In this document: one piece after another, positions 34,389 to 43,854 of the stretch
Position numbering within the stretch: position 1 is the stretch's first letter
Layout of the letters: every line of letters begins with the position of its first letter
NCBI GenBank assembly: GCA_910578075.1
Contig: CAJTPK010000004.1
Coordinates: forward strand, 62,001 to 126,000
Direction: 5' to 3'
Length of the DNA stretch: 64,000 nucleotides
Source of the DNA: an uncultured Muribaculaceae bacterium
GTDB taxonomy: Bacteria > Bacteroidota > Bacteroidia > Bacteroidales > Muribaculaceae
Notes under the pieces: model-generated
Databases searched by the model: none
What the model saw: the letters and a program-made list of their open reading frames with translations, nothing else
Told to the model about the DNA's origin: nothing
Made by a program: the position numbers and the translations under genes

Positions 34389-37004
34389 TTATTCCGACAT
34401 TACGATAAGCTCCAATGGGGTGCCGTTACCAATAACAATATAATATTTTCCAGCGGGAACGCGGGTACCGGACTTATCTTTCAAATCCCATTCAATATGA
34501 TTGGAAGCATTGCCCGAGAATGTTCTGATCTCGTTGTCTGTGCTGTCCAATATACGAACAGGCTGGTTCTGTGTGATATTTCTGATTTCAACATAACCGT
34601 TATATCCTGGAATCACAGATTGCGGCACAACATAGGCATCATTGTTGGTTTTACCGACAGAATTAATATCCGGGAAAACCTCAGCAAGACCAAGCTTTGT
34701 AGAAATCATAAGTGATCTTGATTCCGGATTCCAACCGAGGCCATACACGCAGTCCGAAGGAATCGGAGAATTCGAGGTAGAATAATGCGCTTCAATATTA
34801 TTTCTATCCGCACTTACACATATCACACCTGTGTTATTTGTTCCTATCCACATCCTTCCGCCATCATCAAATATTACTTTGTTTACCTGAGATTTTACAG
34901 GAAGAACATCTGAGATGACATTGTTGAATGATTGATAATCTTCACCGTATATACCATCGCCATGTGTATCTGTTTCAGGATGAATGACAAATAGCCCGTA
35001 TAATCCAGAAATCAAGATATCGCCTGTCAACGGATCTTCTACGGCATCAGCCATACGTTCTATGTAATTTTTTTTGCCATATTTATCCGTAAGATGAGAA
35101 TATGTTATAATTTCATCATCTAAAATATTATCTAAAGTTCCTTTATGATTTAAAATCATAATAGAACTATATACACCTGCAGTAAAACAATATATCAAGT
35201 TTTTATTCCTTATATGCCTTCCTGCTACAACTTTACAATCCCATGAAGGGTAATCATCATTAGATATAGTTATTGATTTCCAATATTCTCCAGCCGTAAT
35301 CTCGGATATTGGATTATCATAAAGTTTGGCTCTTTGGGATAAAGTCATATATTTCAGTTGACTTTTAGGAGAAGAACCTTTTTTCTCAAAAGGATTTGAA
35401 AACAAAATCCATATTGTCCCTTCATTATCAATAGTAGGATTTGAAAAACAACTCATTGTCCCCCATGTCTGAACAGGAGTCTCAGATACAAATCCCGGAA
35501 AATCTTTGAATAAATCGTTCTCGGCTGAAAATTTTATGACATCTTTCTTTATATCAGAGATATTTTGAAACATAACTCCTCCAAACATTGATCCGCAAAC
35601 AATCCAATCAGGATAAAAGGGATCCAGAATCAGACCTTGTGGATCAGCGATAGGAAATCTATTTATATTACTTCTATAAATTCTTTGTAACGCGTCATTA
35701 TCCTCTACTGATTCAGGCATATTATAGGTCTGAGAATGAATTGTCCATTCATTTCCAAGTAAGCCAGACAGCAATGATGGTGTAACCGGACTATTATTAC
35801 TCAATTGCCAATCTTGACCATGATTTATAACCAAATGTCCATATTTAGGTGAGAATGTCATATATGTTGATAAAAAAGCTGCCGGAGCATTAGGCCTGAT
35901 AGCTTCAATTATATTATTCCATTGTGGAGTGGATGTATCTGAATTATTATCGTATGTCACTTCACAAAGCGAGAACTTACCTCTATCCTGATATTTCCAA
36001 AATGTTTTAAAATCCCAAGACCCTATGACAACAGGTGTTTCATCTAATTTTACAGAAACAATAGTAGGTTCTTCCTCATTTTCAAATGCCCTTATCTGAA
36101 ATACCTTGGAAGAAGTATAAAGTAAATAACCTTCGCGATTAGGAATAAAATTAGATTCATATCTTGTAACCCATGATTCATTTGTACTTTTTGAAAAGAA
36201 GTTCTCCTTTGAATCCAAGAATTTATCTATAACCCAGTCATTCTCTACATTATTCGCAATCATCAAGAAATTAGAATTACCGGCTAAACCTTCTACATAT
36301 GCGAATGAATTTTCATTTAACGGAAGTAGAACACAAGGATTTTTAACCGATTCAATTTTCTTGAATTCATCTACACCAACTTGTTCGTCATATATAGCTT
36401 CCCAAGCTAAATCATTAAAAATCGCAACTAATCTTTTTCCAATTCTACACACTGCTTTTAACGGCACATTCAATACACAATCTTCAATTTTTGTCAAATT
36501 TTGATTATCTACATCGATATGCATATATCCACAATCTGTTGCAATCCAAGCATCTCCTGAAGTAGGTTCAAATACAACTGAATTAACATTTGACATACCT
36601 GGATATGAATATTCTTTTAGTCTATCAATATGCAATACACTACGATCCTTTGTCATAATATCTATTCCTCCATCATTATAAATTATAATAAGGTATTCAC
36701 CCTTGGAGGAATAGTCAACCATCCTTATACCATTTGATATATGCTCTAAACTACCGTCAAAAAAGTTGATTTTATGTTCCTCTGAACCTTTATTATACTC
36801 AAAAAGAGCCATAGATGGAAAATCATATCCTTGATATGTCTTATTATATATCTGTTGATGAACAAGAAAATATGTAGAAACCGGTGTATCAATTATCCGG
36901 ATCGGAGTCATATCAAAAGAAGGATGAAGACGCCATTCTGATGCTATACAAACTTCACAGAACATCATTATGAACAGAATCATCAAATTATTTAAATATT
37001 TCAT
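34389..37004 (-). CDS. PorZ-like secreted beta-propeller protein with C-terminal sorting-type domain
   Basis: 871 residues with a signal peptide (KYLNNLMILFIMMFCEVCIA). Repeated blades are visible, for example VVFEPTSGDAWIATDCGYMH, VEDPLTGDILISGLYGLFVI and VIFDDGGRMWIGTNNTGVIC, as in two-component-regulator propellers. The last about 80 residues form an Ig-like domain ending KYYIVIGNGTPLELIVMSE, like type IX secretion C-terminal domains. This order matches PorZ of the type IX attachment complex, though longer than the Porphyromonas protein. The gene is markedly AT-rich. A generic propeller surface protein is the alternative. Confidence 0.65.
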   Translation of the reverse strand: MKYLNNLMILFIMMFCEVCIASEWRLHPSFDMTPIRIIDTPVSTYFLVHQQIYNKTYQGYDFPSMALFEYNKGSEEHKINFFDGSLEHISNGIRMVDYSSKGEYLIIIYNDGGIDIMTKDRSVLHIDRLKEYSYPGMSNVNSVVFEPTSGDAWIATDCGYMHIDVDNQNLTKIEDCVLNVPLKAVCRIGKRLVAIFNDLAWEAIYDEQVGVDEFKKIESVKNPCVLLPLNENSFAYVEGLAGNSNFLMIANNVENDWVIDKFLDSKENFFSKSTNESWVTRYESNFIPNREGYLLYTSSKVFQIRAFENEEEPTIVSVKLDETPVVIGSWDFKTFWKYQDRGKFSLCEVTYDNNSDTSTPQWNNIIEAIRPNAPAAFLSTYMTFSPKYGHLVINHGQDWQLSNNSPVTPSLLSGLLGNEWTIHSQTYNMPESVEDNDALQRIYRSNINRFPIADPQGLILDPFYPDWIVCGSMFGGVMFQNISDIKKDVIKFSAENDLFKDFPGFVSETPVQTWGTMSCFSNPTIDNEGTIWILFSNPFEKKGSSPKSQLKYMTLSQRAKLYDNPISEITAGEYWKSITISNDDYPSWDCKVVAGRHIRNKNLIYCFTAGVYSSIMILNHKGTLDNILDDEIITYSHLTDKYGKKNYIERMADAVEDPLTGDILISGLYGLFVIHPETDTHGDGIYGEDYQSFNNVISDVLPVKSQVNKVIFDDGGRMWIGTNNTGVICVSADRNNIEAHYSTSNSPIPSDCVYGLGWNPESRSLMISTKLGLAEVFPDINSVGKTNNDAYVVPQSVIPGYNGYVEIRNITQNQPVRILDSTDNEIRTFSGNASNHIEWDLKDKSGTRVPAGKYYIVIGNGTPLELIVMSE

Positions 37005-37106
37005 TTTAGATTATTTCTTATCAGGAATTTATTAATCCACCATACATTCATACCTAAAACGCAAGATAGTTATCTTATATTGCCATCTCAATTTTCATAA
37101 TGATAT

Positions 37107-38663
37107 TCACAGAGACCTATAGTCCATAAGGAATGCATCTACAACTTTCATTTCTGATCCCATTACCTGAACATGAGGAATTATATATGATACCGTATCC
37201 TTATCACATGTTATAAGTTCTCTGAATCTAGTTCTTGACACGATTCTTTCACCGCTATCACTTATTAGCAAAATATCAATTCTTTCTTCAGGAACAGCAC
37301 CAATGTACATTATTTTATTTTTATAAATTAGAAGGCGCCTATCAGTACACTTTTGAAAATCTTTCTTTCTTAGACTAAAATCCCTCAGACATCTTGGAAA
37401 TAACTCAACACCTTGTAAGCCATACTTTGTATTAAGAATCTGATATGATGGTTTTAAAAAATCTATTCCAAAAGATATTGGAGTTTGATCATAAAAAACT
37501 ATTTTTCTCCCACTTTTAATCTCCGATAATTTAGCAAGCTCATTCACTTCATCTATTTCTTTTGATAACTTCTCCTGAATAATTATTGATTTTATTAGAC
37601 TAACTGAAGCCAAAGAAAATACGAACAACACTGATATATACGACCAGATTCTTTGGTTCCTTATATGACGGTCTTTAAGAATATTCAATATACCTAAACC
37701 GCATAAAAGTTGAGAAAACATACCTGTCCTCGGACCATTATAATATTTTAAATATAGAATACAAGAAATCAAACCAAATATAAATATACAGCTATGGAAA
37801 GCTTTAGTTGTAACATTGATTGATGACTTTCGATATAGTTTTATTCTACTTATTCTTATGATTAACAATAGTGTATAGATATAGAACAAACAATTATATA
37901 CCAATAAATGCACGAGTGTCTCCCACAATACACTCTTTATAATATTCGATTGTCTGTCATCAGTCATAATCCAGAAAGCTGGCATTGAAATTATAGTCAC
38001 TAATCCTGCAAACAAGCCTATTAATACCAAAAGTCTACAAGTAGATGGCTTATTTTTCTCAACCAAAAGAAATACAATCAAACCAATCAAAAGGGGTGCC
38101 GATAATCCTTCATGCCACCATCCTACTATATATGAAAATAATAGTAGTCCGCATTTTGCAATAAAACTTATGCGGAAACCTGATTGATCTTTAAAAAAAA
38201 TATATAGAAGTAACAATCCTAATGCACATCCCCAGACATAATTAATCGAATACACTACTGTAAACATAAAATCATGCCATGGTATTATAAATGACACAAT
38301 ACCTATCCATGCGGCAGAACTAATAGATATCCATTTTAAATCTGCTATTTTAATACCTATTATAAATATTACTACTATTAGAAAACCTGTAATACTTGAG
38401 TATATATAATGCGGAAACAATGCAAGAAACGGAGCTGACACAGTATTGCATAATCGACCTGTGTCCCATTTCCAATGATCAATGCAATTATTTAATGTTG
38501 AAACAAAGTATTCCCAAGTTCCATGCACTCCAACAGATTTGCACTGGTACCATAAGTCTTCACAACATTCTGTTGTAACGTAGTACATTATACCTCCCAA
38601 TACAGACAATATAATTATAATACCTACATATATAAATTTTGGGAGATTTTGTCTATTATTCAT
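37107..38663 (-). CDS. DUF6056-type polytopic membrane protein
   Basis: 518 residues with about eleven membrane spans in the first 370, then a soluble tail of about 150. An early loop reads HWKWDTGRLCNTVSAPFLAL, the DTGR segment typical of DUF6056 proteins, which resemble GT-C glycosyltransferases and O-antigen membrane enzymes. A later loop has GWWHEGLSAPLLIGL. It is very AT-rich, like the PorZ-like gene beside it. A role in surface glycan synthesis is possible, not shown. Confidence 0.65.
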   Translation of the reverse strand: MNNRQNLPKFIYVGIIIILSVLGGIMYYVTTECCEDLWYQCKSVGVHGTWEYFVSTLNNCIDHWKWDTGRLCNTVSAPFLALFPHYIYSSITGFLIVVIFIIGIKIADLKWISISSAAWIGIVSFIIPWHDFMFTVVYSINYVWGCALGLLLLYIFFKDQSGFRISFIAKCGLLLFSYIVGWWHEGLSAPLLIGLIVFLLVEKNKPSTCRLLVLIGLFAGLVTIISMPAFWIMTDDRQSNIIKSVLWETLVHLLVYNCLFYIYTLLLIIRISRIKLYRKSSINVTTKAFHSCIFIFGLISCILYLKYYNGPRTGMFSQLLCGLGILNILKDRHIRNQRIWSYISVLFVFSLASVSLIKSIIIQEKLSKEIDEVNELAKLSEIKSGRKIVFYDQTPISFGIDFLKPSYQILNTKYGLQGVELFPRCLRDFSLRKKDFQKCTDRRLLIYKNKIMYIGAVPEERIDILLISDSGERIVSRTRFRELITCDKDTVSYIIPHVQVMGSEMKVVDAFLMDYRSL

Positions 38664-38680
38664 TAAGAGAGGCTCTAATT

Positions 38681-38711
38681 AAAAATTAGCTCCAAGTGAA
38701 ACACTTGGAGC
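38681..38711 (-). terminator. Intrinsic terminator of the tRNA-Ser transcript
   Basis: gctccaagtg (38689-38698) and cacttggagc (38702-38711) form a perfect 10-bp stem with a 3-nt loop. On the minus strand it is followed by taattttt. It begins 4 bp after the CCA end of the tRNA. Confidence 0.85.
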
Positions 38712-38715
38712 ATAA

Positions 38716-38805
38716 TGGCGGAAGGGACGAGATTCGAACTCGTGGTAGGATAACTCCTACGTCAGTTTAGCAAACTGGTGGTTTCAGCCACTCACCCACC
38801 CTTCC
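38716..38805 (-). tRNA. tRNA-Ser (GCT anticodon)
   Basis: The minus strand reads ggaaggg at the 5' end, pairing with cccttcc, then G and an encoded CCA (ending 38716). The anticodon loop ttgctaa has anticodon GCT within the stem ccagt/actg. A long variable arm (cgtaggagttatcctacc) and the T-loop gttcgaatc are present. The 90-nt length is typical of class II serine tRNA. Confidence 0.95.
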
Positions 38806-38821
38806 ATTGATGGTTTTCTAT

Positions 38822-38842
38822 CGCAATCCTATTTGGATTGCG
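38822..38842 (-). other. Hairpin in the pre-tRNA leader
   Basis: cgcaatcc (38822-38829) and ggattgcg (38835-38842) make a perfect 8-bp stem with a 5-nt loop. It lies between the promoter and the 5' end of tRNA-Ser, in the segment removed by RNase P. Confidence 0.6.
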
Positions 38843-38846
38843 TTTG

Positions 38847-38878
38847 CAAAGTTAATCTATTTTCACTGACTTTGCAAA
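38847..38878 (-). promoter_or_regulatory. Promoter of tRNA-Ser
   Basis: On the minus strand TTTG (38875-38878), then 20 bp, then TAACTTTG (38847-38854), a complete match to the Bacteroidetes housekeeping promoter. A 10-bp inverted repeat, tttgcaaagt with actttgcaaa, spans the two boxes. Confidence 0.8.
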
Positions 38879-38915
38879 TCTTTCCATTATTTTTTTCTAA
38901 AAAAGTTAGAAGATT

Positions 38916-39719
38916 CTATTTCGTGAGGTCGAGCCAATAGGCGCGGACCACGGGAATAATGGTGTCGGTGAATTCAATCTTGGGCATGGAGCCGTCGGGA
39001 ATATCTGCGACAAAGACTGCCCGATGTCCATCAGCATCTGTAAAGTAGTATGTGGATGTGCCTGCAGTGCCCTCTGTCTCCTTGTGTCCTTCATATACAA
39101 TAGTGGGCACGGAGCGAAGATCCGTATCCTTATCATAGACAAGCATACGGTAGTGGGGCGCACCCTTTTCCGTACGGCTCATATCTATACGGTATACCGC
39201 ACCATTCTCATTCCCTTTGAGACACATTACCGGTGTCCAACCTTGTCTCAGACCGGATTCCACACTCTCCATATCCTTTGCCGTCAGACTGTCGAGCATC
39301 ACGCGTTCTCTGGCTGAAAGATAGCTTACATCATAAAGACTGTCATCTATCCAGACATATCCTCCACCCTTAAGGCTCCAACCGCGCCATCCATATTCGT
39401 CCCAATCCTCGGGATGTGAACCGGCTATGGCATTTCTCAGCGAGTCATCAACCATTACAGAATAGTAGACCTTCATCTGCTCCTGGTTCTCAATATCATG
39501 CAAAGGATATGGACGCGAAAGCGGATAACTCACCATAGCCGCAAAGCCGGAACTGTCATTGTCTGCCACAATCCTCACAAGCTTTTTGACTCCCTCTGGC
39601 AACGAGTCGCATTTCTCGATCTCACTGACATCCGGTTTCGGAGCTTTTCCCTTTCCGCAGGAAGCAATCGGCATCACGACAAGCAATAATAAGATTATAT
39701 AGTATATTGAATTGATCAT
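38916..39719 (-). CDS. Lipoprotein of unknown function
   Basis: About 267 residues from the ATG at 39719 (INSIYYIILLLLVVMPIASC follows, a lipoprotein signal with lipobox IASC). The frame opens further upstream to 39764, but those residues do not suit a signal peptide and cover a repeat motif. The mature part is acidic, with VKKLVRIVADNDSSGFAAMV near the start, a fold hint of NTF2/DUF4878-type lipoproteins, and ends in a beta-rich region. It follows the GH24 gene by 58 bp and may be co-transcribed. Confidence 0.7.
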   Translation of the reverse strand: MINSIYYIILLLLVVMPIASCGKGKAPKPDVSEIEKCDSLPEGVKKLVRIVADNDSSGFAAMVSYPLSRPYPLHDIENQEQMKVYYSVMVDDSLRNAIAGSHPEDWDEYGWRGWSLKGGGYVWIDDSLYDVSYLSARERVMLDSLTAKDMESVESGLRQGWTPVMCLKGNENGAVYRIDMSRTEKGAPHYRMLVYDKDTDLRSVPTIVYEGHKETEGTAGTSTYYFTDADGHRAVFVADIPDGSMPKIEFTDTIIPVVRAYWLDLTK

Positions 39720-39725
39720 TTTTAA

Positions 39726-39747
39726 ATTTTTATGAGACGGATTCTTA
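39726..39747 (-). repeat. Half-site of the agagtccg motif family upstream of the lipoprotein
   Basis: On the minus strand the sequence reads agaatccgtctcataaaaa, 7 bp before the lipoprotein start codon. It is one base away from the arm of the palindromes at 18371 and 24437. Confidence 0.5.
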
Positions 39748-39777
39748 ATATTATTAATTAACATACACTACCTCCTT

Positions 39778-40320
39778 TTATTGCTTTTTATCCCTTATAA
39801 AAAGCGTCTGAAATTCCTCCACACGCCTTCTGCGGATCTGACTGTGCACTTTTCCTCGATAACGGCAATGCGCAAGATAATTCGCCTCAATATCCCGATT
39901 ACCAGCTCTAAGCTTTTTGACTACAGAAGAACGCAAAGTAGCGCCCGAACCTATGTTATAGGCCAGGACACCAAGAAGCAGCGAATCTGCCCCGAATTCA
40001 CGGAACACCGCGCAGTTTTTCAACAAATCCTTTCTTAATATAGTCTCAGCTTCTGTTTGCGACAGCTTCTTATTACGACTAAACTTCTCTCCGGGAAGCA
40101 CCTTGTGTCCGTAGCCGACAAGCGGCCAATGCTTAGGACTGTGAAGGCCTTCATACTTCTTAATGATCTCAACGGCCTGTTCGAATGGAGAGACCTCAGG
40201 CTCGGAGACAGCCGGCGTTGCCTTTACAGTCATGACAGAAACACGCGCAGGTGAGAAAAGTCCGCACAATGTCATGCTGACAATCGCCAACATCATTAAT
40301 ATTGATAACTTTTTCATCAA
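39778..40320 (-). CDS. GH24 lysozyme (phage-type muramidase), exported
   Basis: 180 residues with a signal peptide (KKLSILMMLAIVSMTLCGLF). The domain carries IIKKYEGLHSPKHWPLVGYG, with the catalytic Glu in the YEGLH motif (about residue 57), the GYGHKVLPGE turn, LGVLAYNIGSG and a basic C-terminal helix. It hydrolyses peptidoglycan glycan strands. No phage genes accompany it, so it is a resident cell-wall or competition enzyme. Confidence 0.88.
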   Translation of the reverse strand: MMKKLSILMMLAIVSMTLCGLFSPARVSVMTVKATPAVSEPEVSPFEQAVEIIKKYEGLHSPKHWPLVGYGHKVLPGEKFSRNKKLSQTEAETILRKDLLKNCAVFREFGADSLLLGVLAYNIGSGATLRSSVVKKLRAGNRDIEANYLAHCRYRGKVHSQIRRRRVEEFQTLFIRDKKQ

Positions 40321-40332
40321 TGTTTATAACGC

Positions 40333-40365
40333 GACAAGCGGCAGATTGTTCTTCCACCGCTTGTC
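40333..40365. terminator. Hairpin between glpF and the lysozyme gene
   Basis: gacaagcgg (40333-40341) and ccgcttgtc (40357-40365) form a perfect 9-bp stem with a 15-nt loop. No run of T follows on the minus strand, so it may be a weak terminator of glpKF or an mRNA-processing structure. Confidence 0.45.
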
Positions 40366-40397
40366 AATTCATTGATTTTTAACTTATTTAACAGTCA

Positions 40398-41153
40398 TTA
40401 TATGTGGCTTATCACAAGCCAGTATACCAACGCCGCAAGTGCGGCACCCACTATCGGTCCAACAATCGGAACCCATGAATAGCCCCATTGACTCTTCCCT
40501 TTCCCTTTTATAGGAAGCATGAAATGTGCGATACGCGGTCCTAAATCACGGGCTGGATTTATGGCATAACCGGTAGTACCGCCAAGCGACAAACCTATTG
40601 CTACCACTAACAGAGCAACAGGAATGGCGCCGATACTGCCAAGACCGACTTCAGCGGCATTTGACTTGTCTCCTATAAAGAGAATCACCAGAATCAGCAC
40701 AAATGTGCCTACAATCTCACAAATAAGATTCCGCCAATGATTCTTTATGGCCGGTATTGTGGAAAAGACACCCAACTTAGTATCCTGATCCTCTGTGGCA
40801 TCAAAATGATCCTTGTAGAAAACATACACCAGCGACGCACCGGCATACGCACCAAGTATCTGCGCCACAATGTAAGGAACAACATAAACCCAAGGGAATT
40901 TGCCGGCTGCGGCAAGTCCTATGGATACAGCGGGATTAAGATGAGCACCGGTAAAAGGACCGGCCACAAGAACTCCGCACATTACAGCAAGTCCCCATGC
41001 CAACGTGACAACGATCCATCCTCCGCCCTCTCCTTTCGACTTCTTGAGAGATACGCATGCCACTACTCCGCATCCGAGCAATATCATTATCATCGTGCCA
41101 ATGAATTCAAAGACACATTGGATTATTAAAGAATATTCATTCATATTATTCAA
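40398..41153 (-). CDS. glpF: Glycerol facilitator (aquaglyceroporin)
   Basis: 251 residues, six membrane spans with two half-helices. The two NPA boxes are GAHLNPAVSIG and GYAINPARDLGPR; the Asp after the second box is the mark of glycerol-conducting members. It lets glycerol diffuse in for the kinase encoded just upstream (17 bp gap). Confidence 0.93.
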   Translation of the reverse strand: MNNMNEYSLIIQCVFEFIGTMIMILLGCGVVACVSLKKSKGEGGGWIVVTLAWGLAVMCGVLVAGPFTGAHLNPAVSIGLAAAGKFPWVYVVPYIVAQILGAYAGASLVYVFYKDHFDATEDQDTKLGVFSTIPAIKNHWRNLICEIVGTFVLILVILFIGDKSNAAEVGLGSIGAIPVALLVVAIGLSLGGTTGYAINPARDLGPRIAHFMLPIKGKGKSQWGYSWVPIVGPIVGAALAALVYWLVISHI

Positions 41154-41170
41154 GTGTTAGGAGTTGTAAT

Positions 41171-42685
41171 TCAGGAATTCGAGTCTTTAGCCGGATGCTC
41201 GGTAAGATCCCTGCCGACAGCATCATGCCATCCTTTCAGTTTCTTCTCGACTTCCTCCTCCGCCATATTAGGATTGAATCCGGCGTCAAGCTGCCATTGC
41301 TGCTGGATCGATTCAATGCTTGGCCAATATCCCACGGCAAGACCTGCAAGATAAGCCGCACCCAAAGCAGTTGTCTCCGTAATCCTCGGACGCAACACCT
41401 GCGTTTCAAGTATATCGCTCTGGAACTGCATAAGCAGGTTATTACGTGAGGCACCTCCGTCTACCTTAAGGTTCTTGATAGGAAGATTGGAATCACGTTC
41501 CATAGCCTTGACGATATCATATGTCTGGAAGGCGATACCTTCAAGAGCCGCGCGAGCTATATGCGCGGTGGTTGTGCCGCGTGAGATACCGGCTATCATA
41601 CCCCTCGCCTCAGGATCCCAGTAAGGAGCACCAAGACCGGTAAGCGCCGGAACAAAGAACACTCCATCCGTATCAGGCACTGAAGATGCAAGCTTCTCCA
41701 CATCCGGAGAACAAGAGATGCACTGGAGATTATCACGAAGCCACTGCACAACAGAACCACCGACAAATATCGAACCCTCAAGGGCATAGTTCACCACATC
41801 ACCTATTTTCCACGCAATGGTTGTAATCAAGCGGTTCTTTGATAAAATAGGTTTTGTTCCGCTGTTCATCAGCAGGAAGCATCCTGTGCCATAGGTGTTT
41901 TTCACAGAACCCGGCTCCACGCACATCTGTCCGAACAAAGCCGCCTGCTGGTCACCTGCTATTCCAGCGATCGGCACATTATGCGCAAAAATAGTGGTTG
42001 TCGTATGCCCGTATACCTCACTTGAGCTCTTCACTTCCGGCATCATCGAACGCGGGATGTTGAAATAATCCAGAAGTTCCTGATCCCATTCCAGGGTATT
42101 GATATTGAAAAGCATTGTGCGTGAGGCATTAGAAACGTCCGTCACATGCACCGCACCGCGTGTCAGTCGCCAAACAAGCCAGCTGTCTACAGTTCCGAAC
42201 ATCAGCTTTCCCTCTTCGGCACGTTTCCTCGCACCCGGAACATTATCAAGTATCCATTTGATTTTCGTCGCGCTGAAATACGCATCGATTATCAGACCGG
42301 TTTTCTGGCGGATTTTCTCCGCCATACCCTCCTCAATCACTTGATTGCAATAATCGGAGGTACGTCTGTCCTGCCACACGATCGCATTATATACAGGCTC
42401 CTCCGTATCGCGATCCCACACTATTGTGGTTTCACGTTGATTGGTGATTCCGATCGCCTCGATATTGGTTCCGTTGATATCGATTGAGGAGATCGCCTCC
42501 GCTATCACGGCAGCCTGTGAAGCCCAAATCTGATGAGGATCATGCTCCACCCATCCGGAACGGGGAAAAATCTGCGGAAATTCTTTCTGAGCAACAGCCT
42601 TTATGGAGCCGCTACGGTCAAATACGATAGCCCTGGAACTGCTTGTTCCCTGGTCGAGAGAGAGAATATACTTCTGAGAGTCCAT
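41171..42685 (-). CDS. glpK: Glycerol kinase
   Basis: 504 residues of the FGGY family. [18 protein letters not shown] is the phosphate loop; [14 protein letters not shown] and [11 protein letters not shown] follow, and the second-domain signature is [19 protein letters not shown]. It traps glycerol as glycerol-3-phosphate. It is transcribed ahead of glpF as an operon. Confidence 0.96.
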   Translation of the reverse strand: MDSQKYILSLDQGTSSSRAIVFDRSGSIKAVAQKEFPQIFPRSGWVEHDPHQIWASQAAVIAEAISSIDINGTNIEAIGITNQRETTIVWDRDTEEPVYNAIVWQDRRTSDYCNQVIEEGMAEKIRQKTGLIIDAYFSATKIKWILDNVPGARKRAEEGKLMFGTVDSWLVWRLTRGAVHVTDVSNASRTMLFNINTLEWDQELLDYFNIPRSMMPEVKSSSEVYGHTTTTIFAHNVPIAGIAGDQQAALFGQMCVEPGSVKNTYGTGCFLLMNSGTKPILSKNRLITTIAWKIGDVVNYALEGSIFVGGSVVQWLRDNLQCISCSPDVEKLASSVPDTDGVFFVPALTGLGAPYWDPEARGMIAGISRGTTTAHIARAALEGIAFQTYDIVKAMERDSNLPIKNLKVDGGASRNNLLMQFQSDILETQVLRPRITETTALGAAYLAGLAVGYWPSIESIQQQWQLDAGFNPNMAEEEVEKKLKGWHDAVGRDLTEHPAKDSNS

Positions 42686-42736
42686 AGTATTAAGGTTTTA
42701 AAATGTTATATTTTATTTATATATCTATAATTCCAA

Positions 42737-43669
42737 TCACAATTGCGATATTACAGCCTCACTATCTGTAACAACCATATCCACAATCGCACCCTCGATA
42801 AGAGGCATGTTTCCCGGGAAATGACCCACCGGAAGATTATATGCCACCGGAAGATGCGTAAGACCCCTGTCAGTAAGGAATTTGCCTATCATTCTTTCAG
42901 TGGAGACATCATTCCTGTCGGATGATGTTTCCGTGAACCGACCCACAGCAAGCCCCTTGACACGTTCAAACACACCTTGCATATACATTCTGCAAAGAAT
43001 ACGCTCAATCTTATAGATTGGTTCAGCGATATCCTCTAAAAAAAGTATGCAGTCTTCATCCATCGGTCGTGATAAAAGATCAAAAGGAGTGGCAGCTAAT
43101 CCATCAAGCACCGCGAGATTCCCACCGACAAGCCTTCCCGAAGCCGCACCAGGATTATTCCGTGGCAATAATTCCGATCCGGGATTATCAAATCTACACG
43201 GCTGCATTCTGCCCGATTTAAGAATATCAATCACAGCCATGCCACCGTGGTGTCCGTCATGCAGATCGCGAGCCATCGGACCATGGATCGAGACCACACC
43301 CTGACTTATCGACAACGCATGGAGAGCAGATATATCTGAAAAACCCACCAGCCATTTCGGATTATCACGCATTATCGAACCCGGGATATATGGCAGCAGA
43401 TGAACCGCACCATATCCGCCTCTTGAACAAACCACAGCCTTTACATCCGGCATACTCCAGGCTGTGAGCAGGTCAGACAATCTGTCATCTCGTGAGGCGG
43501 CATATGATCCGCATGCAGGACCTTTCGCATGAGGCATCACCACCGGCTCGAAGCCACATTCACCCATATACTCCGCTGCAGAGTCGATAAACTCGGCACT
43601 CACCACAGAAGCCGGCGATATGATCGCCACCTTATCACCACATTCAAGTCTGTCAGGATATATCATCAT
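42737..43669 (-). CDS. LD-carboxypeptidase (peptidase S66)
   Basis: 310 residues. The S66 pattern is AVVCSRGGYGAVHLLPYI, then GFSDISALH holding the nucleophilic Ser; the Glu lies in LFLEDIAEPIYKIERIL and the His in LPVGHFPGN. It trims the terminal D-Ala from muropeptide tetrapeptides in peptidoglycan recycling. It starts MMIYPDRLE at 43669 or 43666. A -7 box sits only 5 bp away, so the transcript may be nearly leaderless. Confidence 0.92.
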   Translation of the reverse strand: MMIYPDRLECGDKVAIISPASVVSAEFIDSAAEYMGECGFEPVVMPHAKGPACGSYAASRDDRLSDLLTAWSMPDVKAVVCSRGGYGAVHLLPYIPGSIMRDNPKWLVGFSDISALHALSISQGVVSIHGPMARDLHDGHHGGMAVIDILKSGRMQPCRFDNPGSELLPRNNPGAASGRLVGGNLAVLDGLAATPFDLLSRPMDEDCILFLEDIAEPIYKIERILCRMYMQGVFERVKGLAVGRFTETSSDRNDVSTERMIGKFLTDRGLTHLPVAYNLPVGHFPGNMPLIEGAIVDMVVTDSEAVISQL

Positions 43670-43673
43670 TCTA

Positions 43674-43681
43674 CAAATATA
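43674..43681 (-). promoter_or_regulatory. -7 box (TATATTTG) for the LD-carboxypeptidase
   Basis: The minus strand reads TATATTTG, matching TAnnTTTG, only 5 bp before the ATG at 43669. If it is used, transcription starts at or next to the start codon. The rest of the 185-bp gap up to the hybrid regulator shows no clear box for the plus strand. Confidence 0.45.
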
Positions 43682-43854
43682 GCAATAAGTAAAAGAAATA
43701 GCAAATGAATTTGTTTAAGATTTGCGAGATATTGAACTCATTTTTGAAGATACGAAAAAAACACTTTTAACGTTAAGTAGTCATATAGTTGGCAAATTTA
43801 AACGCAACTGCATTTTTATAAAAGTTTTAATCTATAAATATTCAACAATAGAGA

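Noticed and set aside
39778..40320. Prophage remnant suggested by the GH24 lysozyme
   Set aside because: No holin, tail, capsid or integrase genes are nearby; the protein has its own signal peptide.
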